DNA of 64,000 nt from Leptolyngbya sp. (lineage in GTDB: Bacteria; Cyanobacteriota; Cyanobacteriia; Leptolyngbyales; Leptolyngbyaceae). Where the stretch lies: positions 1 to 64,000 of the forward strand of contig QBMH01000001.1 of the NCBI GenBank assembly GCA_003249025.1. Reading direction: 5' to 3'. The notes beneath the pieces were generated by a model. The model was not told the origin of the DNA, made no database searches, and saw only the letters and a program-made list of their open reading frames with translations. Each line of letters starts with the position of its first letter. Within the stretch, counting starts at the first letter, position 1. Shown here piece by piece: positions 53,212-62,231 of this stretch. The position numbers were made by a program, and so were the translations under genes.

Positions 53212-53877
53212 CTAGGTCAACAGATTAATCAGTGCAGTCCACACGCCGCTAAAGAAGCTGCCTTCCCGTGGGCGAAATAGCTCAAACTGACCAGGAGAGC
53301 CAAAGAATGGGCGCAGAGTCCAGCCAAGCTGAGTGCCTACAAAACCATATAAGCATAGCCAAAATCGTAGGATACTGGTTCGCACTTTTGCCCCGTCCCC
53401 ATCGGCGATCGGCTTCATCATTTGGTATAGAAAAGAAATCCCTAAAATTCCAGTTAAGGAAAAAATAATCACATTCATTAACAAGAAGAAACTGTAATCA
53501 TTCACTGTGATTAAGAAGAACAAAGTGACTGGCGCAAAGGCACACAGTAGCACTGCAATGACACACACAGCCGTCAACAAATAGGTGAAGTGTTGGGCAA
53601 TCGTTTTTTTGGAGCCAAACAATGCATTAAAGATATACAGTGTGGGCAAACAGACCAACAGCGTAATCAAGTAAAGAGCCGGAAGTTTAATCGCCGAAGC
53701 TAACGCCTGAAGTGGGCTATGAAACATGCCAATGATGGCACCATAAATCGCGAAAAAACAAAAGCTAGAAATCATTAAGGCGGAAATTTTGCTCTTAAGT
53801 TTGACTCCTTCATGAACCTCTTCTAAAAAAACTTGGCGATCGCGCAGTAGTGTAACAACCGTTGAGAAGTAATTCAT
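53212..53877 (-). CDS. Polytopic membrane protein (Yip1-like)
   Basis: 221 residues with five or six hydrophobic spans, among them ISALMISSFCFFAIYGAIIG, LPALYLITLLVCLPTLYIFN, YLLTAVCVIAVLLCAFAPVT, SFFLLMNVIIFSLTGILGIS and FWLCLYGFVGTQLGWTLRPF. The pattern suggests a Yip1-type membrane family, often given misleading names in cyanobacterial genomes. A short basic N-terminus precedes the first helix. Upstream partner of the gene at 52452. Confidence 0.72.
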   Translation of the reverse strand: MNYFSTVVTLLRDRQVFLEEVHEGVKLKSKISALMISSFCFFAIYGAIIGMFHSPLQALASAIKLPALYLITLLVCLPTLYIFNALFGSKKTIAQHFTYLLTAVCVIAVLLCAFAPVTLFFLITVNDYSFFLLMNVIIFSLTGILGISFLYQMMKPIADGDGAKVRTSILRFWLCLYGFVGTQLGWTLRPFFGSPGQFELFRPREGSFFSGVWTALINLLT

Positions 53878-54077
53878 TTGGACTCTCCTTCACAGAAATT
53901 AGTCAGTCAAGATGATGCGTATAAACTGGCTTACAGGTTTCAGAAAATACAGCCCAGGTCTAAAGGATTTCGGAAGTTCACACAAGCTTTATGACGGCGA
54001 TTTTTATTCAAGAAACAGGCGCTCACGCTGCTCCAATGTAGGAAAATAATGCAAGCGTTTTCCATGCATTTAGGCTC

Positions 54078-54332
54078 ATGAACAAAAAGTTGGTTTGGTA
54101 TCTCAAAGCTCAAGCAGGTGTGTTGCTATTTCCCCTGGGGCTTTGCTTATTGGGAGAAGCGGTGATTCACAAAGGCTCCGGTCAGCCCTGGTTTTGGCTG
54201 GGTACCCTTAGCTTAGTTGTCGTCAATACGGGCGTTGGGTTGATGATTGAAAGTGGTTTGATTAGCGGCTTTCCAAGAGATGCTGATGTGATTAACGCAC
54301 CGGGCACAAAACCTGACTTGAAGCCAGAGTAG
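54078..54332 (+). CDS. Small two-helix membrane protein
   Basis: 84 residues: helices VLLFPLGLCLLGEAVIH and WFWLGTLSLVVVNTGVGLMI with short loops, and a polar tail (NAPGTKPDLKPE). No family named; the compact two-helix type is common in cyanobacteria. The stop is 4 bases from the end of convergent trmJ. Confidence 0.7.
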   Translation: MNKKLVWYLKAQAGVLLFPLGLCLLGEAVIHKGSGQPWFWLGTLSLVVVNTGVGLMIESGLISGFPRDADVINAPGTKPDLKPE

Positions 54333-54336
54333 CCAT

Positions 54337-55122
54337 TTAATTGTCTTTTTCTGAATCGGGCGATCGCGTTCTTGCTGCCCACTGCATCTGGCTCAAAATT
54401 CCCCGCAGCATTGTCACCTCGTCGCTGGATGGCATTGCCCGATTAAACAAACGCCGAAACTTTTTCATCCGGCTGCTAGCGGTGTGCGGTTGTAAATAGC
54501 CGATGTTAAGCAGGAGCGATTCGAGGTGCTGGTAGAAGCCTTCGAGTTCGTTGATGGGAGCAGAAGAAACGTTGGCAGTTGGGAGTACGGGATTAAGAGT
54601 GCGGGGTTGAAAAGTGTTAATTTGTGGGTTGCGAACCGCTTCGTGTAGCTCGTAGCAGCAAATTCCGACTGCCTGCGCCAAGTTGAGGGAGGGATAAACG
54701 GGATTGGTGGAAATGGTGATGAATCGGTGAGCATGGCTCAATTCGTCGTTGCTGAGTCCTCGGTCTTCGGGACCAAAAATGAGGGCGGTAGTGTTGGTTT
54801 CTAAGTCTTCTACCAGCCAAGGGAGTACATCGCGGGGATGTTCGGGGATAGCGGCGGCGTAGGGTCTACCTAGGGTGGCGATCGCGCGACGGCATCCCGC
54901 TAACCCCTCTGGCAAGGTTTTCACCACTTGTGCAGTTTCTAACACCTCCTTCGCATGAACCGCCATATGCTGCGCTTCTTCGTCTAGATGATCGCATTGC
55001 GGATTCACCAACGTAAGATGTTGCAACCCCATATTCTTCATCACCCGTGCCACAGAGCCAATATTGCGCGCGCCAGCAGGTTCAACGAGGATAATCCGAA
55101 CAGAGGTTAGAGAAGGAAACAT
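54337..55122 (-). CDS. trmJ: TrmJ-type tRNA/rRNA 2'-O-methyltransferase
   Basis: 261 residues from ATG 55122 (MFPSLTSVRIILVEPAGARN); an upstream GTG at 55155 lies in a hairpin and is less likely. SPOUT methyltransferase: GARNIGSVARVMKNMGLQHL (N-terminal motif), LIFGPEDRGLSNDEL, and the trefoil-knot motif SLNLAQAVGICCYEL. TrmJ modifies position 32 in tRNAs; other SpoU members act on rRNA. The C-terminal half is variable and helical. Divergent from the DUF2256 gene through an 18-base inverted repeat. Confidence 0.87.
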   Translation of the reverse strand: MFPSLTSVRIILVEPAGARNIGSVARVMKNMGLQHLTLVNPQCDHLDEEAQHMAVHAKEVLETAQVVKTLPEGLAGCRRAIATLGRPYAAAIPEHPRDVLPWLVEDLETNTTALIFGPEDRGLSNDELSHAHRFITISTNPVYPSLNLAQAVGICCYELHEAVRNPQINTFQPRTLNPVLPTANVSSAPINELEGFYQHLESLLLNIGYLQPHTASSRMKKFRRLFNRAMPSSDEVTMLRGILSQMQWAARTRSPDSEKDN

Positions 55123-55133
55123 GAAAGGCGATC

Positions 55134-55185
55134 GAGTTTTGAGCCATTGTCCCACGGAGTAGCATGAGACAATGGCTCAAAACTC
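55134..55185. promoter_or_regulatory. 18-base perfect inverted repeat between divergent genes
   Basis: GAGTTTTGAGCCATTGTC (55134-55151) and its exact complement (55168-55185) flank a 16-base spacer. The trmJ ATG is 12 bases outside one arm, the DUF2256 ATG 14 bases outside the other. Each gene's leader would form an arm of the same hairpin. Operator, bidirectional leader structure or mobile element are all possible. Confidence 0.6.
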
Positions 55186-55198
55186 AAAACTTCTATCC

Positions 55199-55363
55199 AT
55201 GCCACGCGGTGTTTCTAAATCAAATTTGCCCACTAAAATCTGTCCGGTATGCCAGCGTCCTTTTACTTGGCGTAAAAAGTGGGAAGATTGCTGGGATGAA
55301 GTAAAGTATTGTTCCGATCGCTGTCGTAAGCGGCGCTCGGAAGCAAGCACGAGTGATGACTAG
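55199..55363 (+). CDS. DUF2256-family zinc-finger protein
   Basis: 54 residues from ATG 55199; ATG 55172 is in frame inside the inverted repeat. Conserved [33 protein letters not shown], a Cys-based zinc knuckle family widespread in bacteria and of unknown role, possibly nucleic-acid binding. The gene is 13 bases upstream of the isoaspartyl peptidase gene and probably in one operon with it. Confidence 0.87.
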   Translation: MPRGVSKSNLPTKICPVCQRPFTWRKKWEDCWDEVKYCSDRCRKRRSEASTSDD

Positions 55364-55375
55364 GAGATTAAAGGA

Positions 55376-56338
55376 ATGTCTGTTGAGCGGGTGCAACCGA
55401 AAATTATTATTCATGGCGGGGCGGGCAGTTCGCTGAAGGGCAAGGGTGGAGTGGAGTCAGTCCGGCGATCGCTTCATGCCGTGCTGGAAGAGGTGTATCC
55501 GATGCTGGTGGCGGGGGCTTCTGCAGTGGATGCCGTGGTGCTAGGCTGTCAGCTATTAGAAGATGATGCTCGGTTTAATGCGGGTACGGGATCGGTGCTG
55601 CAATCGGATGGACAAATTCGCATGAGTGCCGCGCTGATGGATGGTGCAGCACAGCGGTTTAGCGGCGTGATCAATGTGTCGCGAGTGCAGCATCCGATTG
55701 ATCTAGCGTTCAAATTGCAAGAATCGAGCGATCGCGTGCTTTCCGACTATGGCGCACTGGAGTTTCTGCGCGAACTTGGCTTGCCATCCTATGATCCGAC
55801 GACCGAAATTCGTCTCCAAGAATGGATACAGGAACGGGCAGGCAACTTTTCGAGAGAAATGGCAGGGGTCGTTGCCGAAAAAGAATTGGTGGATAGCGAA
55901 GCCGGACGCGGCACGATTGGCGTAGTGGTATTGGATGGAGAAGGGCGCGTGGTGGCAGGCACTTCTACAGGCGGCAAAGGGTTTGAGCGGATTGGGCGGG
56001 TCAGCGATTCTGCTATGCCTGCGGGTAACTATGCCACGGCGCAAGCGGGGATTAGCTGCACGGGTATTGGCGAAGACATTATTAATGAGTGTTTGGCGGC
56101 GCGGATTGTGGTGCGGGTGGCAGATGGCATGACGTTACATCAAGCCTTCGATCGCTCCTTCACCGAAGCCCACAAAAATAAGTGCGACTTGGGCGCGATC
56201 GGTCTGGATGCAATGGGCGCGATCGCGTGGGGCAAAACCAGCGAAGTCCTACTGGCGGCATATCACACCGGCGACGCGATCGGCGATACCCTGGAATGGT
56301 CGGACGGTAACCTAGTGGGCAGTATTGGGATGGGTTAG
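55376..56338 (+). CDS. Isoaspartyl peptidase / plant-type L-asparaginase
   Basis: 320 residues of the Ntn-hydrolase asparaginase-2 family. The precursor autocleaves before the catalytic Thr in SEAGRGTIGVVVLDGEGR (about residue 181). Other motifs: IIIHGGAGSSLKGKGGV, FNAGTGSVLQSDG, AGTSTGGKGFERIGRVSDS. It hydrolyses isoaspartyl dipeptides and asparagine, recycling damaged protein. Linker before the cleavage site is about 30 residues of charged sequence. Start ATG 55376. Confidence 0.93.
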   Translation: MSVERVQPKIIIHGGAGSSLKGKGGVESVRRSLHAVLEEVYPMLVAGASAVDAVVLGCQLLEDDARFNAGTGSVLQSDGQIRMSAALMDGAAQRFSGVINVSRVQHPIDLAFKLQESSDRVLSDYGALEFLRELGLPSYDPTTEIRLQEWIQERAGNFSREMAGVVAEKELVDSEAGRGTIGVVVLDGEGRVVAGTSTGGKGFERIGRVSDSAMPAGNYATAQAGISCTGIGEDIINECLAARIVVRVADGMTLHQAFDRSFTEAHKNKCDLGAIGLDAMGAIAWGKTSEVLLAAYHTGDAIGDTLEWSDGNLVGSIGMG

Positions 56339-56376
56339 TCTGGGCGATCGCCATTCACCATTAGTTGTGCAGGCAT

Positions 56377-56883
56377 TTAAAGCGCTTGACCAAGGCTCTG
56401 AATGAGTTCTATTAATTTTGTTTCTAGCTCATTAATTCGCTGCTCTTGTTTCGAGAAAAGTTGTTCAAGACTGGCTAGCCGCTGCTCAGGCGATCGAGCA
56501 TCTAAATTACCATTAAATATATCAACCAATTTTTTCCAACTTCGTTGCTTCACTCGAATATTGTGAACATCGCGTAGATATTGATAAGCCGCATTAAAGC
56601 TGCCAAATCGAGCTTCGAGCAGTTTTTGTGTCCAACAGGTTGTTTGATTGAGTTGGTCAGCATCCAACATTTTTGGGTTTAGATCAAGCAAACGCTCTGT
56701 TTTTTCACCTGTCTTACCAGACTCAGCCTTAGCGTAAGCATAGCCAGTACGCAAAGCCGCATCGGCAACCTCGAGCGTATTGTCAGCTAAATCACGACCC
56801 AACTGTTGCATTTCATGAATGCCGTGCTTAAGGTCACTCATTTTTTGAGTTGCGCCCTTAAGAGAATCTGTTAATTTACCCAT
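56377..56883 (-). CDS. Unknown protein, partner of the coiled-coil gene at 56886
   Basis: 168 residues, no family recognised. N-terminal helical region (MGKLTDSLKGATQKMSDLKH, GIHEMQQLGRDLADNTLEVA), a central segment with aromatic residues (WTQKLLEARFGSFNAAYQYL) and a C-terminal coiled coil (EQRLASLEQLFSKQEQRINE). Soluble. It begins two bases after the stop of the upstream coiled-coil gene, so translation is likely coupled and the products may form a complex. Confidence 0.72.
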   Translation of the reverse strand: MGKLTDSLKGATQKMSDLKHGIHEMQQLGRDLADNTLEVADAALRTGYAYAKAESGKTGEKTERLLDLNPKMLDADQLNQTTCWTQKLLEARFGSFNAAYQYLRDVHNIRVKQRSWKKLVDIFNGNLDARSPEQRLASLEQLFSKQEQRINELETKLIELIQSLGQAL

Positions 56884-56885
56884 GC

Positions 56886-57464
56886 CTATTGGTCATCTAA
56901 TAAAGATCGATTGATATTCGCGGGTGTTTCATCAGTCCACTCTTCAGGTTTTGCAGATCCTATCGGGTGAGCTTTTGGCACCATTGAACTGATATCGGTG
57001 TTGAGCAGTCGGTTTGCGGCTGCTAGCAACCGTGAGAATCGCTGCCAAATAGTGAAAATGCCCCCTTCAGCCTTCACTTCCTCATAAGCAGATTCAAATG
57101 TTTCCAAAAGCTTTGTGGTTGCTTGCATCTGGTCAGTCAGGGCATCCACTTGAACTGCCAAATCGTTACCCCAATTTTCTACCTGACTACGCATCTCTGA
57201 ACTATGAACTAAGGCGTTTTGGAGCCTTTGCTTTTCTTGTTGAACTGCCTCAAGAGTACTGCCTAGCATTTGCAGTTTTTGATTCATGCTGACCAGATTT
57301 TGCTTAGCTTCTGTTTGGCGACGAACAAGCTGACCACGGCTAATTGTCAGACTTCGATAAGAATCGCGAAGTTCTTTGTAGGATGTTTCTAACTCTTCAC
57401 GCTTCAATTCGTCAGTATGTAGTGGAAACTCAGTGACGCTTCTATAGTCCTTGTATCCTGCCAT
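56886..57464 (-). CDS. Coiled-coil protein of unknown function
   Basis: 192 residues, mostly one long coiled coil (about 15-130: ELKREELETSYKELRDSYRS, QLVRRQTEAKQNLVSMNQKL, GSTLEAVQQEKQRLQNALVH). A C-terminal helical part with a short aromatic cluster (FTIWQRFSRLLAAANRLL). No membrane segment. The overall look is of a structural or scaffold protein. Two-gene unit with 56377. Confidence 0.75.
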   Translation of the reverse strand: MAGYKDYRSVTEFPLHTDELKREELETSYKELRDSYRSLTISRGQLVRRQTEAKQNLVSMNQKLQMLGSTLEAVQQEKQRLQNALVHSSEMRSQVENWGNDLAVQVDALTDQMQATTKLLETFESAYEEVKAEGGIFTIWQRFSRLLAAANRLLNTDISSMVPKAHPIGSAKPEEWTDETPANINRSLLDDQ

Positions 57465-57610
57465 TGTCTGCTTGCCCGTACATGTTACTTAGCTCCAAAT
57501 TGGCACAGTTTATTGCTTTGTAGCAACTCAAACTAAATCTCTTTATGAATGCTAAGCATCATATATGGTGAGAAGGGAACAGACTATCAAGCTTTGGGAA
57601 TTAAAGTGCC

Positions 57611-58192
57611 ATGATTGCCCAGACCGAGAGAAGAATCTACACCGCTGAAGAGTATCTAGAACTGGAGCTTGCGGCTGAAACGCGCAGCGAATATCGCGAT
57701 GGAGACATCATCCCAATGACTGGCGGCACCCCCAACCACAACGATATTTCTGGGAATCTCTATATCCTGCTTAAATCTGCTCTCAAGGGTAAGGATTATC
57801 GGATTTTCTACGCCGACCAGCGGCTACGGATTCCAGCAGTCAATCTTTATACTTATCCTGATATCATGGTGGTGCCCAAGCCGCTGGAGCTTCAAACTGG
57901 GCGCAGAGATACCGTTGTAAATCCTTGCTTTATTGCTGAAGTGTTATCCAAATCCACTCAAAACTATGACCGCAGCGAAAAATTTGCCGCCTACCGCACC
58001 ATTCCTACCTTTCAGGAATATCTCTTGGTCGATCAACATCGGGTTCACGTCGAGCATCATGTGAAAACTGCCGTCAATCAATGGCTGTTCTCGGAATACG
58101 ATGATCCAAGTGTGGTCTTGTCTTTCAATGCTTTTGAGGTTCAAATTCAAATCGCAGACCTGTACGAAAACATCGACTTCACCAGCGTCTAG
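57611..58192 (+). CDS. Uma2-family putative endonuclease
   Basis: 193 residues. RRIYTAEEYLELELAAETRS (family start), YRDGDIIPMTGGTPNHNDIS, RIPAVNLYTYPDIMVVP (Asp), PCFIAEVLSKSTQNYDRSEK (E-V-L-S strand) and KFAAYRTIPTFQEYLLVDQH. This is a different subfamily from 32642/48645. Function unproven. It lies 39 bases upstream of the ATP-dependent ligase gene on the same strand; association may be accidental. Confidence 0.87.
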   Translation: MIAQTERRIYTAEEYLELELAAETRSEYRDGDIIPMTGGTPNHNDISGNLYILLKSALKGKDYRIFYADQRLRIPAVNLYTYPDIMVVPKPLELQTGRRDTVVNPCFIAEVLSKSTQNYDRSEKFAAYRTIPTFQEYLLVDQHRVHVEHHVKTAVNQWLFSEYDDPSVVLSFNAFEVQIQIADLYENIDFTSV

Positions 58193-58231
58193 GGTTTCCA
58201 GCAATAGCAGCAGACAGTAGCAGCAGGAGAT

Positions 58232-59833
58232 ATGCAGCGCTTTACGGAATTATTTCAGCAGGTGGATGCCACCACCTCAACGAACGGAAAAATTCGGACG
58301 TTGCAAGCTTACTTTCAGACAGAAGAGGCTCACAATGCGGTGTGGGCACTGTATCTACTGCTGGGCAAAACCCGCAAGCGACTGATCACCTCTCGGATGC
58401 TCCGCGTTATCTTTCTACAAATCTCCGATATTCCCGAATGGTTATTTGAAGACTGCTATGCCCAAGTAGGCGATACTGCCGAAGTCATCGCCCTATTGCT
58501 ACCCTCCACGCTTCCTCCAGATTCCACGTCCAATTTCCCGTTACACCAGTGGATGGAGGAAATTATTCCCCAGGTCAAAGCAGTGGAGTCGGACGCAGCT
58601 TTAAAGGACCTGGTGATTTCCTGGTGGTTTTCGCTCAATTCCGTGGAAGTATTTGTATTGAATAAAGTGCTGACGGGAGCCTTTCGGATCGGGGTATCGA
58701 CGAAGCTGGTGATTAAAGGATTAGCGGCAGCATCGGGCGTATCGGAAGCGGTGTTAGCGCATCGATTGATGGGGGATTTTGCACCGTCGATCGCCGCTTA
58801 CACCCAACTGATCCAACAGGAAGAATCGGCGCGTGCCCCCAGTCAACCCTACCCATTTTTTCTGGCATCATCCTTAGAAGAAGATAAGTTTGCGGTGGCA
58901 GCGTTTGATCGGTGGCAAGCCGAGTGGAAATGGGATGGCATTCGAGCGCAGATTATTCGCCGCAATGGAGAAGTCTTCATTTGGTCGCGGGGCGAGGATT
59001 TGATTACCGAGCAGTTTCCCGAACTTGCCACAGGCTTTTTAGCATTGCCCGATGGATTGGTGTTTGATGGCGAGATTGTCTGCTGGCAGGGCGATCGCCC
59101 CCTCAGTTTCAACCATTTGCAAAAGCGGTTGGGCAGAAAGCGGGTGACACAAAAAATGATGCAGGAGAACCCGGCGCACTTGATTGCCTATGATTTGTTG
59201 GAATGTGAGGGGCTGGATATTCGCGAAACGTCCTTACGCGATCGCCGTTCCCTGCTGGCAGCATCCCTGCAAACCGCAGATCCCGCATTGGTTACTTTGT
59301 CTGAAACGATGCCCATTGAGTCGCTGGAACACCTGCGATCGCTGAGAGAACAAGCCCGTGATCAAGCAGCCGAAGGTTTAATGATCAAAGCCTTAGATAG
59401 CCCCTATTTGGTCGGCAGAAAGCGCGGCTACTGGTGGAAATATAAAGTCGAGCCGATGTCACTGGATGCGGTGTTGATCTATGCCCAGGCAGGCAGCGGC
59501 AAACGGGCAAACCTGTTTACCGACTACACTTTTGCGCTGTGGCAAGGCGAAGAACTGGTGCCTTTCGCCAAAGCCTATTCGGGTCTAGATAACAAAGAAA
59601 TTGACGAGCTAGACAAATGGATACGCAAACACACCATCGAGAAATTTGGACCCGTGCGATCGGTGGCACCCATCCATGTGTTTGAAATTGGTTTTGAAGG
59701 AATTTCTCAATCTAAGCGTCATAAATCTGGCATTTCAGTCCGCTTTCCCCGCATCTTGCGCTGGCGAAAAGACAAATCCGCCCCCGAAGCCGATGCGATC
59801 GCCGCTGCCCTCCAGCTATTAGAGATGACGTAA
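58232..59833 (+). CDS. ATP-dependent DNA ligase
   Basis: 533 residues. N-terminal DNA-binding domain (about 1-190), adenylation domain with motif I AEWKWDGIRAQ (Lys about 233), motif III VFDGEIVCW, motif IV EGLMIKALDSPY, motif V RGYWWKYKVE, and OB-fold to the end with SKRHKSGISVRFPRILRW. It seals nicks using ATP, in addition to the essential NAD-dependent LigA. In other bacteria it is often next to a helicase and exonuclease; those partners are absent here. Confidence 0.92.
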   Translation: MQRFTELFQQVDATTSTNGKIRTLQAYFQTEEAHNAVWALYLLLGKTRKRLITSRMLRVIFLQISDIPEWLFEDCYAQVGDTAEVIALLLPSTLPPDSTSNFPLHQWMEEIIPQVKAVESDAALKDLVISWWFSLNSVEVFVLNKVLTGAFRIGVSTKLVIKGLAAASGVSEAVLAHRLMGDFAPSIAAYTQLIQQEESARAPSQPYPFFLASSLEEDKFAVAAFDRWQAEWKWDGIRAQIIRRNGEVFIWSRGEDLITEQFPELATGFLALPDGLVFDGEIVCWQGDRPLSFNHLQKRLGRKRVTQKMMQENPAHLIAYDLLECEGLDIRETSLRDRRSLLAASLQTADPALVTLSETMPIESLEHLRSLREQARDQAAEGLMIKALDSPYLVGRKRGYWWKYKVEPMSLDAVLIYAQAGSGKRANLFTDYTFALWQGEELVPFAKAYSGLDNKEIDELDKWIRKHTIEKFGPVRSVAPIHVFEIGFEGISQSKRHKSGISVRFPRILRWRKDKSAPEADAIAAALQLLEMT

Positions 59834-59839
59834 TGACAA

Positions 59840-61657
59840 TTACGCCAACAATTCCCCTGTTTCTTGCAGCGAGTGTAACCGTTGATAAATGCCGCCGTGA
59901 TTGAGCAATTGATCATGACTACCTACTTCCACAATGCGCCCCTGTTCCAACACCACAATTTTGTCTGCCTCCCGCACCGTGCTGAGGCGGTGGGCAATGA
60001 TAATCAAAGTCCGGGTGCCTAGCAGCGATCGCATTGCCAATTGAATTGATCGCTCCGACTCATAATCCAAACTAGAAGTCGCCTCATCAAACACCAGCAC
60101 ATCCGGGTTCATAATCAACGCACGAGCAATGCCTACCCGCTGCCGCTGTCCACCCGATAAGCGAACCCCTCGCTCTCCAACGGTGGTCGCGTACCCTTTA
60201 GGCATTTGGCGAATAAACTCATCCGCTTGGGCAATCCGGCAGGCATCCTTCACTTCTGCCAAGGTCGCCTGGGGATTGCCATAGGTGAGGTTCTCCAGCA
60301 GTGTACCGTTGAAAATATCTACTTCTTGATGAACGATCGCCAGTCGCTTACGATACGCCGTAATATCCAAGCGCCGTACCTCTTCCCCATCGATCAAAAT
60401 GGCACCACTCTCCGGCTCAAAATAGCGGAACAGCAGCTTAACCAGCGTGGATTTTCCAGACCCCGATCGCCCCACCAGCGCCACCGTTTGATATGGCTCC
60501 ACCAGCAGATTGATATCTTGCAGCACTGGACGACCTGGACTGTAGCTAAACGTGAGATGGGAAAATTCCACCTTGCCCGTAAAATCATACGTTGGCGCGG
60601 ATACCGGATCGATTACTAAGTTCCCTGCATCTTTTCCAGGCGGTAGCTGCATAAATTCATGAAACCGAATCATTGAGGCATAGCGACGGGCAAATATTTC
60701 TGCCAGTTGGCTGATGGGTTCCACTTCTGCATAAGCCATGCCAGAAACCGTTAAAACCGTAATGAAATGCCCGATCGAAATCTGATTTTGAACGGCTGCC
60801 CATAACGTCAGCACCAGCACCAAAAAAACACAGGTTTGAACGATGGTGCGTTCGTAGGTGCCCAAGATCACGTAGCCTTTGTGAATCCGATAATTCAGCA
60901 CCTTAAATTCGCGATTGATTCTTCGCTGCTGCCGTTTTAGCTCCTCAGCTTCCGTGGCAAATGCTTTCACGGTTTTGATATTGGTAATAATCTCAGAAGT
61001 ACGGCTTTCCGTGTCCTCCGTGTATTTATCCAGCTTTTCTTCTTGATCTGCCAGACTTTTTAAGCCAAACGCACTGAAGCTGATGATCCCGACAAAGGAA
61101 ATCAGCAGCAGTAAAGCAATTTTCCAGTCGATTAACCAAATTACGACAAAAATGCCCACCACACGAAACAGTTTCGGGATCAACTGTCCCGTTATTTCTG
61201 GATAAGTCCAGGTGTGATTTGCTATGCCCTTTGCCACTCGCGAAGCAATTCGCCCTGGATTGTTTTCATCATAAAATTCTAGGGGTAGCGTCAAAACTTT
61301 CTCTAAGGATTTGCGGGTATAGTCTCGTCGTGCTCGAAATGCCGTATCCCAGTTAAACCAAGTACCTAACCACGGCTGAATCGGTGCGCGCCCCACAGAC
61401 ACGATGCCAATCAACACAACCAAAATGATTAAAGACAAAGATTTATTTTGCGATTGACCCGTCAGATTTGCCGCGATCGCTACGATTCCTTGCACAGGGA
61501 GATCGAGGGGTTGCTCGGATAATACGTTCAAGATCTGCCCGATCGCATAGGGCACAAACAAATCAATAATCTCAAAAACACTAATTGCCACAACACTGAA
61601 AAGCGAAATCAGCCAGTAGTTGCGGTAATAAAGAATGACATCTCTAAACTTCGCCAT
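59840..61657 (-). CDS. ABC exporter, membrane and ATPase fused
   Basis: 605 residues. About 1-320: six membrane helices (LISLFSVVAISVFEIIDLFV, LIILVVLIGIVSVGRAPIQP and others). About 345-590: ATPase with Walker A LVGRSGSGKSTLVKLLFRYF, signature GERGVRLSGGQRQRVGIARA, Walker B VLVFDEATSSLDYESER, His switch IIAHRLSTVREAD. A homodimeric exporter of lipid or drug type (MsbA-like); substrate cannot be read. Convergent with the ligase, 6 bases apart. Confidence 0.93.
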   Translation of the reverse strand: MAKFRDVILYYRNYWLISLFSVVAISVFEIIDLFVPYAIGQILNVLSEQPLDLPVQGIVAIAANLTGQSQNKSLSLIILVVLIGIVSVGRAPIQPWLGTWFNWDTAFRARRDYTRKSLEKVLTLPLEFYDENNPGRIASRVAKGIANHTWTYPEITGQLIPKLFRVVGIFVVIWLIDWKIALLLLISFVGIISFSAFGLKSLADQEEKLDKYTEDTESRTSEIITNIKTVKAFATEAEELKRQQRRINREFKVLNYRIHKGYVILGTYERTIVQTCVFLVLVLTLWAAVQNQISIGHFITVLTVSGMAYAEVEPISQLAEIFARRYASMIRFHEFMQLPPGKDAGNLVIDPVSAPTYDFTGKVEFSHLTFSYSPGRPVLQDINLLVEPYQTVALVGRSGSGKSTLVKLLFRYFEPESGAILIDGEEVRRLDITAYRKRLAIVHQEVDIFNGTLLENLTYGNPQATLAEVKDACRIAQADEFIRQMPKGYATTVGERGVRLSGGQRQRVGIARALIMNPDVLVFDEATSSLDYESERSIQLAMRSLLGTRTLIIIAHRLSTVREADKIVVLEQGRIVEVGSHDQLLNHGGIYQRLHSLQETGELLA

Positions 61658-62231
61658 AACGCCTCTCTAACAAACCCTGACCCCATTTAGTCAGTCTTCC
61701 CCCATAGAATTAGAATTGCCACCTCACACTGTTCAAGCGATCGCACCTTTGATCCAATCACCAGCACCGCAATGGCTCATCAAGCATCGTAAAACTGCTC
61801 GTTGAGTTGTCCGATTGATAGGCAAAACTACTTTTAAAATCTTGGGCAACCTTATAGTCGAGTTGCCAAAAAAGTCACACTACAGAAGTAGTATTGTAAT
61901 ACAAATACATTGGGAAAAGTAAAATTTCGGAAATGCATCACTTAAATTTCAGAAAAGATAAAAACTGCTAAATTTTCTGTGGGCAAAGAGGAAATTTTTA
62001 TGAAGTCTTAATAAAGTCTCAGTAGGATTACTGGGCACTTACCTTGGGGCTTGGCTAGGTTGCATTAGGAATTGCATAGAAAAACAAATCATCACTAGAA
62101 ACAAACTCTATGGGATGTGCGTCATACCTTGTTAAGTTGGGCGTTTAAGGCTTTGTGCGATTTGAAAGCTGATTAAGGTTCTTACAAAGTTTTCAACTTT
62201 TTTCTCAAAGTTAATTTCCTGCGAGACGTTT
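61658..62231. other. Intergenic region, 574 bp
   Basis: No gene found. AT-rich between 61840 and 62220. A short palindrome GTATTGTAATAC lies near 61890. It should hold the divergent promoters of the ABC exporter and the PEP-CTERM gene. Nothing else is defensible by eye. Confidence 0.55.

Noticed and set aside
53212..53877. Actin-binding WH2 protein label used for similar cyanobacterial genes
   Set aside because: The sequence is a polytopic membrane protein and shows no WH2 motif.
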